Shown here one piece after another: positions 58,101 through 64,000 of a stretch of DNA of 64,000 nucleotides. Made by a program: the position numbers and the translations under genes. Numbering within the stretch: position 1 is the first letter of the stretch; the number at the start of each line of letters is the position of its first letter. The notes beneath the pieces were generated by a model. That model made no database searches. It was not told the DNA's origin and saw nothing but the letters and a program-made list of their open reading frames with translations. The stretch covers positions 58,367,438-58,431,437 of the forward strand of contig CM045761.1 of the NCBI GenBank assembly GCA_025200525.1. The letters are read 5' to 3'. Source of the stretch: Camellia lanceoleosa. Taxonomy: Eukaryota > Streptophyta > Magnoliopsida > Ericales > Theaceae.

Positions 58101-58400
58101 TAGATAAAGATAAGAAACCTAAGCACGATAAACCAGTAATTAGCCTAACTAAATCTTTAGAATGATTTAAAAAGGAAAAACACAAACAAGTAACCTTACA
58201 AGATTTATAAAACGAAATTAATCACATTAAATTAACTATTCAAGAATTAAAAGTGAAGACCGATCTTTAGAAGAAGAAATTGCAATCTTAAAAATTACTA
58301 AAAGTCTTAATGATTTCCAAAATCAAATGTTACCTCTTCCGAGGGTGAATCTGAATCTAGCTCTAGTAATCTTGACAAAGTTATCTTTGATAATCACTCT
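55122..58400 (+). pseudogene. Viral segment 4: movement and coat regions, broken
   Basis: The start of the movement region is missing. The longest surviving frame is 55446-56288. Stops include 55239, 56286, about 56424, 56727, 56903, 57019 and 57253, with frameshifts. The coat region ends with a zinc knuckle at 57717-57761 in which CYNCGKKVH keeps all four ligands but has Val where the conserved Gly precedes His. The coat part would have bound viral RNA; no product of functional length can be made. Confidence 0.8.
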
Positions 58401-58439
58401 CCACAGAATACTGATAATCAAGAAAGTAATCGCCTCAAT

Positions 58440-58712
58440 ATGATCAATCGCATTAACATTCAAAAATGGCATTCAAAAGTCAAATTAGCTATTAATGATT
58501 TTGAAATAGAAGTTATAGCATTAATTGATGTTGGTGTTGATTTAAATTGTATTCATGAAAGCTTAATCTCTACTAAATATTATCATAAATCTACTGAACA
58601 ATTAAGTTCTGTTAATGAAAGTCAAATGCATATAAAAAATAAGTTACCCAAAGTCCATATTTGTCAAGATAATGTTTGTTTCAAAACATCATTTGTTTTA
58701 GTTAGAATTTAA
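58440..58712 (+). pseudogene. Viral aspartic protease, inactive
   Basis: A retropepsin-like domain of 90 codons. The catalytic motif reads D-V-G within ALIDVGVDLN rather than D-[ST]-G. The stop at 58710 is followed by a frameshifted continuation. The protease would have matured the polyprotein. Confidence 0.75.
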
Positions 58713-59124
58713 CAGATAAAGTCATCTTAGGAACTCCATTTATTTTTTTGTTATATCTATTTACTACTACTAATCATGGAATTACAACACAAGCTTTTGG
58801 TCACACAATAATTTTTAAATTCTTATCTCCTCCTGAAATCAGAGAACTCAATCAATTAAAAGAATGTTCTATTTCCCAATCTATTAATCGATTAACCAAA
58901 CAACTCAATTTCTTAAAGTAGAAGTCAAATATAAAAGAATTAAAACTCAATTAACTAATCCTCTTCTCATATCCAAAATTGATAAATTTAAAACACAATT
59001 AGAAACTACAGTTTGCTCAACTCTACCTAGTGCTTTCTGGCATAGGAAAAAACATGTAGTCACTTTACCTTATATTAAAAATTTTAATGAACGACAAATT
59101 CCTACTAAATCTCGACCTATTCAA

Positions 59125-60370
59125 ATGAATAATAAATTAGACGAAATGTGTAAAAAAGAAATTAATGAATTACTAAAAAATCATATCATTAGCAAAAGTA
59201 AGTCACCTTGGTCTTGTCCTGGTTTTTATGTTAACAAAAATGCTGAATTAGAACGTGGTGTACCCCGTTTAGTCATTAATTATAAACCATTAAACAAAGT
59301 TTTTGAATGGATCCGCTATCCAATCCCTAATAAAAAAGATTTAATTAAAAAACTTATTCAAGCCGTCATCTTTAGTAAATTTGATCTTAAAAGTGGATTT
59401 TGGCAAATCCAAATTCATTCTAATGATCGATATAAAACTGCTTTCACTACACCCTTTGGTCATTATGAATGGAATGTCATGCTTTTTGGATTAAAAAATG
59501 CCCCTAGTGAATTTAAGAATCCCTTCAGTCATTTTTTCATAGTCTATGTCGATGATATTCTCATTTTCTCTAAGTCCATTGATGAACATTGGAAACATCT
59601 CCATTCCTTTTTTCAAATTATTAAACATAATGGTTTAGTTATCTCTGCCCCTAAGATTAAGTTATTCCAAACCAAAGTCCGGTTTTTAGGTTATGATATT
59701 TACCAAAGTACTATTCTTCCTCTCAGTAGGTCTATTGAGTTTGCTTCCAAATTTCCTGATGAAATTCTTGATAAAACTCAGTTACAAAGGTTCTTAGGAT
59801 CTCTTAATTACATTGCTGAATTTTACAAAGATCTTTGGAAAACTTGTCAACCACTTTTTGATCGGTTGAAAAAAAATCCTTCTCCTTGGTCTCCTACTCA
59901 CACTGCTATTGTTCAACAAGTCAAAAAATATGTCAAGACTTTGCCTTGTCTTGGTATTCCTATTAAAAATTCGTTCAAAATTATTCAAACTGATGCCTCT
60001 AATGTTGGTTACGATGGCATCCTTCTTCAGAAAGTCACTCCTAAGTCATTTGAACAAATTGTTTGTTTTTACTCTGGTGTTTGGAATTAAACCCAGAAAA
60101 ATTATAGTACTATTAAAAAAGAGATTTTATCTATTGTTATGTATTAGTAAATTTTAAGATGATATTTTAAATCAAAAATTTTTAGTGTGTGTTGATTGCA
60201 AATCTGCTAAATATGTTTTAGAAAAAGATGTTCAAAATATTGCTAGTAAATATATTTTTACCCGATGGCAATCTATTTTAAGTATTTTTTATTTTGATAT
60301 TGCATGTATACCTGGTAGTCAAAATTCTATTCTTGATTTTCTTACTCGAGAAGTTTTACAAGGGGGATAG
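59125..60370 (+). pseudogene. Viral reverse transcriptase and RNase H, broken
   Basis: One 321-codon frame (59125-60090) carries RT landmarks: PRLVINYKPLN, FSKFDLKSGFWQIQI and catalytic YVDD at 59545-59556. The spacer before YVDD looks short by several residues compared with the family. RNase H starts at TDAS (about 59990). A stop at 60088 and further damage near 60150 precede a last 61-codon piece ending DFLTRE. The enzyme would copy pregenomic RNA into DNA in the cytoplasm. A neighbouring RNA-dependent step uses the tRNA-Met primer. Confidence 0.88.
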
Positions 60371-60372
60371 GG

Positions 60373-60567
60373 ATGACAACTCTTTTTATCTCTTACCATA
60401 AACTTAGAGTCACTCATTACAGACATTTTATTTACCAAACTGCTTATCATATTGCTTGCCTTAAGTCAGCCAGAAAGACTACTCGTCGTACTCAATACAT
60501 ACGACTTCACCAAATTACCAATCGCCGCAATCTACTTGTTCATTATACTGTCTTAATTATCATATGA
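60373..60567 (+). pseudogene. Viral short ORF after pol
   Basis: ATG 60373 begins 2 nt after the RNase H stop. The frame (MTTLFISYH) is basic, rich in Arg/His, and matches the reversed copy starting at 54958 until a frameshift near 60549. Function unknown. Confidence 0.65.
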
Positions 60568-60617
60568 ACAAATTAGATATCCTCAGTGGATGCTAAATCT
60601 TGTTCATTTTCCTATAG

Positions 60618-61857
60618 ATGTCTAGTCCTCAGAAACCGCCCAGCAAGGCCCTTGTGCCAACTACTCAACCCATTGCTATTCCTCCTATTGATTTAGTCAA
60701 TCGTTATCAAGTTCTTGGTAACATCCCTAAACCTAGTTACACCTTTGCACTTGGTACAGGCCCATTTGCTTCTTTTTCTCAGTCACTGACTCTTTAATTA
60801 CCTAATCCAGTCAGAACTTCCCGCACTATTATGTTAAATTTCAGTCAACCAATTTATTTTCCAAAGAACCTATTCACAAGAACATCCATAATGTTCTTGA
60901 CCTAGTCAAACAATACTTCCCTCCAGGATGACATTTTGTTCCTCTCCATCCTAATAAGTCAATTGCTTTTATAAAGATATTCTTTTCCATCACCAGTCAA
61001 TTATTATTAAACAAATTCATGATCGAGTCTACCCTAGTAAAATTATTTATCGTTCTCTTTATATTCACAATATTGTCTCTCTCGATGAATGGAGTCTTCC
61101 TTTCCAACTTCGAGATTTACCTGGTCATTCAATCCAATATAGTTATTATGACTATATGGATGCTTGGTTTAAAGTTCTTTTGTACCAAAACGAGTCATAC
61201 AGTCACTCCTGGTTTTTCCAATTTGATCATCAATTCAAGTCAACACTCCCTACATGGTTCCTCCGATGGTGGTCTCATCATAGTGCCATTCCTGAGATCC
61301 TTTCACCAGTGTTAATGGAACAAGTCAACTATTTCTTCTCTGTGTTTAAACCCAGTTAACAACAAAAACAATTTCCATGGTTACTCATTTTTATGTCCAA
61401 GTACAAAGTTCCTTAGATATTCAAATGGCAATATGGAATTTCTGATAACATAGTCATTCGTCAACACTTTGTTAAATGGTGGGATAACTTTAAAACCCCA
61501 CGCATCATTGAACAAGTTCGGCTTGAATTCCCAGTCAATATTCATGCTCTAACTCCTGCCATGATTAAAGCTCAGCAGAACCTAACTGCTTCAGTCACAC
61601 AAGGAAGCCCACTTCCTCCAGTCCAACTTGGAAGCCCAACATCTAGCTCTTCCAAGCCCAAATCAACTAAGTCCAAGATAGCTCAGTCAAAGCCCAAGGC
61701 TAAAGCCAAGTCATCTAGTGATGAATTGATCCAAATGGCCAAGTTACTGATGGCCCAAGCTAAGTCACAAATTGAAGATGAAACCTTTGCAGAATCAGAT
61801 TCCTCCGAGGCTTCAACCAATAATGATCCATATGGGCCCCAGTTCCAGGATGCTTAG
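60618..61857 (+). pseudogene. Viral last ORF, broken
   Basis: ATG 60618 (MSSPQKPPSK) follows a splice-acceptor-like TTTCCTATAG. The frame stops at 60795. The protein then continues in other frames, with a stop at about 61357, through a Trp/aromatic-rich block (near 61200-61290, including HSWFFQFDHQF and PTWFLRWW) and a Ser/Lys/Gln-rich tail to a stop at 61855. Some endogenous caulimovirids have a second ORF of this type; I cannot assign the function. Confidence 0.65.
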
Positions 61858-62400
61858 GACCCATATGCTTAAACAGTCATTGGATTCTATATATATACAA
61901 ATTAGCTTCAATAACTACTTTGTTTTTTAGAAAAGCTGTTGTTTTGTATCTACATCGATTCCCCATCAGTCACATGCCTCCACCTAAAGTAATGAATAGT
62001 AAAAGTCAGATTTACTGTTCACTATTCATCAATCAAGACAATTCAACACAGTCAAAAGCAGCAATCAGCTCTAGTCATTCACCAAAAGCAACAGACAGCA
62101 CCCATGTGCCACATCATGCTCCTTTCCAGTCAAGATTCTTCACAAGGCTCGTAGTCATCTTCATTGCTTATAAATAAACCACTCTAGTCATTTAAGAGAT
62201 CAGAGTTGGAACCGAGAGCAAACCAGTCTCTCTCTCTTACACCTCTCTGAGAAAAAATTGTAAATTTATTTTCAAGTAATGTATTTTGAAGCTACTCTTT
62301 GAAGTTACTTCAATTAAACATTGTAAGTTTAATTTAATTTATCTTGTTTATGATTATCTTCGATTCGATTGCTTGCTTCGATTTACATTCTTGCTTCCGC
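61858..62400 (+). promoter_or_regulatory. Viral promoter and leader, segment 4
   Basis: Non-coding sequence with TATAAATA at 62169-62176 and a CT-rich stretch 45 bp downstream, as in caulimovirid pregenomic-RNA promoters. The leader ends at 62400 (TTGCTTCCGC), the same border as in segments 1 and 3. Transcription rightward would enter segment 5 antisense. Confidence 0.7.
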
Positions 62401-64000
62401 GTATCATGAGTAACTAAGCTTAATCGTTTCCTAGAGCTAGGAAGATTAATAGGAGGTTTATCTAAAGGTTTACTTGTAGAAGTGTGACTAGTTGAATAAT
62501 CTTCAAAGAAAGTTTCAATTCGATCTAATGGTTTACCAATGGTTTTTAAACATTGATTGATATAGTTATTTTGTTCAATTACTTTTTTAACTTCAGAATC
62601 ATGAACTATGGTCACCTTTATGTTCAATAAGAATGGTTTCTAAAGGAGGGTGACTAGAGGAAACAGAAGTATTAGGGGAAGTTTTCCATTTAGTTTTAGT
62701 AATAGTATTAGTCTTTTGATAATAATTTTCAAGATAATCAAAGAAATTAATTTCAATATTGATTTCAGTCATAAATTTGTACCATTTTTTTTAGTAATTT
62801 TGGATTGTTGTTTTTCATCATAATCTTTGCGATAGGTATGGCGTTTTGACTTATTTGCTTGAGACTTAAATTCAGCATGAAGTTTATTAAGATCAGGAGT
62901 AAATGGCTTACTTAGAGTTAGTAGTTGGGGATTAACTGGAGGGACTACTTCAAAATCAGTTTGAGTAGGTGAATCCTGAGATGTAGTGTCTTCATCTTCA
63001 GGAAGATGTGTGTGTGTGGAATAAACAGGTTTACTAATTTGAGAAGTAGAAGAGTTATCTATTCCTTTTAATTTAGTACTTGTAGAATTCAGGTGTAATT
63101 TCCTATCTTTTCTTGTAAATAAGGGTGTATTAAAGATTTCATCATCTTCAGTATCAGTAGGGATACTAAAAGTACTATGGCGAGAAGATTGACTACAAGG
63201 TCTATTAAATTTAATATGAATAGAACCATCATTAAATTGTTGAATTTTTTGAATATCTTGACTAGTAGAAGATTGTTGATTTTGGGAATAATTTTCATTG
63301 ACCCTGACCCAATCATCAGGGAGATTAATATCTTTCCAAGTAATCATTTTTTGAACGGAAATATTAGTTTCATCAGTACTACCTTGAATGAGGTGGTGTT
63401 CGGGAAGTGATTTTTTTTTTTTTGTTTTTTTTTTGCTAGTTTTCTGCTAAAAGACAAAATAGGTTAAAAAATAAAAAAAAACAAATGCAGACAAAATATC
63501 ATATTAAACTCATAATCATTTCATTTTTTCTCTCACAAACATCATATCCAACTACAAAAAAATCTATCTTTCCAAACACAAAAATTTTAACCTCCAAAAA
63601 TAATCAAAAACTAAAAAACCTAATAAAATAACAACTTTCCAAACACCCACTAAGTAGTGTTTTATCTTTTGGACTTTTAGTTAAAGCTTGAACATTTAAA
63701 TTAGTTTTAATACACTTGTAATAGATTCGATAAATTAAAGCAATGTTATGAACACTATCTAACATATTAGTAAATTCAGCAAATAATTGAATATTTAATG
63801 TTAAAGTTTTTAGTATGTGTGGATCTCATAATCTTAGTAAATCAGGAAAATAATTAAAATGTACTGGACCTTTATGACCAGACTTCATCATTCCCATTAA
63901 ACTAGCATGATAATTAATAAATCGTGCATCTCTTAAGCATAAAAGAATAGAAGTGTTTTTATCTTGTTGTGTTAATTGTTTAATTCTTACTTGGATTAAT
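62401..64000 (-). pseudogene. Viral segment 5: movement to early coat region, reversed
   Basis: On the minus strand it is colinear with 55170-56560 of segment 4. The best open piece is 63347-62769. It is interrupted by a MITE at 63393-63650, by a frameshift near 62790 and by stops. It starts, in reading order, beyond the window end. Confidence 0.75.
63393..63650. mobile_element. hAT-like MITE inside the pararetrovirus
   Basis: Inverted ends GTGGTGTTCGGGAAGTGA and CAACTTTCCAAACACCCAC; the interior resembles the MITE at 12326-12546 (CATATCCAACTACAAAAAAA, AAATTTTAACCT). The viral copy at 55540-55590 lacks it, which defines the insertion. A short TGAG/TAAG repeat flanks it. Confidence 0.75.

Larger units (their letters stand above)
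50766..64000. mobile_element. Rearranged endogenous pararetrovirus (Caulimoviridae)
   Basis: At least five viral segments in alternating orientation: minus 50767-51688, plus 51731-52870, minus 52871-54958, plus 55122-62400, minus 62401-64000. Family-level evidence is a 30K-type movement region, a CCHC coat region, aspartic protease, reverse transcriptase with YVDD, RNase H, a tRNA-Met primer site and a TATA promoter, with no LTRs and no integrase. Overlapping segments show this is more than one genome equivalent. Every long frame carries stops or frameshifts. It runs off the window. Genus not assigned. Confidence 0.88.

Noticed and set aside
63089..63410. Open frames on both strands over the reversed movement region
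   Set aside because: They are alternate-frame readings of the same viral segment; only the 63347-62769 minus frame matches the colinear segment.

Overview
The window is a stretch of plant nuclear DNA, almost certainly from a eudicot. Two host genes are intact: a RING-H2/DUF1117 ubiquitin ligase (8477-9622, minus) and a LUX/PCL1-type GARP transcription factor of the evening complex (44340-45188, plus). Both have plant-type GC-richer coding DNA set in very AT-rich flanks. Everything else recognisable is transposable elements, MITEs, SINEs and an endogenous pararetrovirus. I cannot name the species.

Layout. 1-8.4 kb: a reversed solo LTR (911-2279) and a dense set of TIR/foldback elements. 8.5-9.9 kb: the RING gene. 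10-17 kb: clustered MITEs, a 1.44 kb palindromic Mutator-like foldback with a 9-bp target duplication (12825-14268) and a Tourist-like MITE. 17.2-21.65 kb: a Ty1/copia element cut off after its integrase and abutting an LTR fragment of another family. 22-28.6 kb: foldbacks, SINEs and a second Mutator-like element (25339-26305). 28.67-43.61 kb: an Ac-type hAT transposon with 8-bp target duplication, its transposase broken by stops, a frameshift and a complete 10.5 kb Ty3/gypsy element (32364-42868, TSD AAATG) inserted in its last exon. That gypsy itself carries a reversed 2.36 kb solo LTR (35478-37837, TSD ACCAG), so three insertions are nested.

43.6-45.4 kb: the LUX-like gene, with only about 320 bp of unique upstream DNA. 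In that space lie a perfect Evening Element, a LUX-binding motif and three tiny upstream ORFs. A MITE begins 20 bp after the stop codon and nearly coincides with a possible 3'UTR intron. 45.7-50.8 kb: two families of TIR elements with 8-bp target duplications that appear to have captured first exons of host genes.

50.77-64.0 kb: a rearranged endogenous caulimovirid. It consists of at least five viral segments in alternating orientation (movement, coat, protease, reverse transcriptase and RNase H regions, downstream ORFs, promoter and leader). Several segment ends cluster at the tRNA-Met primer-binding site. All its reading frames are broken. Two of its three promoters point into antisense movement/coat-protein sequence, which would suit an RNA-silencing source.

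The two host genes are not an operon and share no evident pathway. The LUX gene can be linked to circadian control from its own upstream sequence. All joins, target duplications and motifs were read by eye; no alignment or database search was possible.
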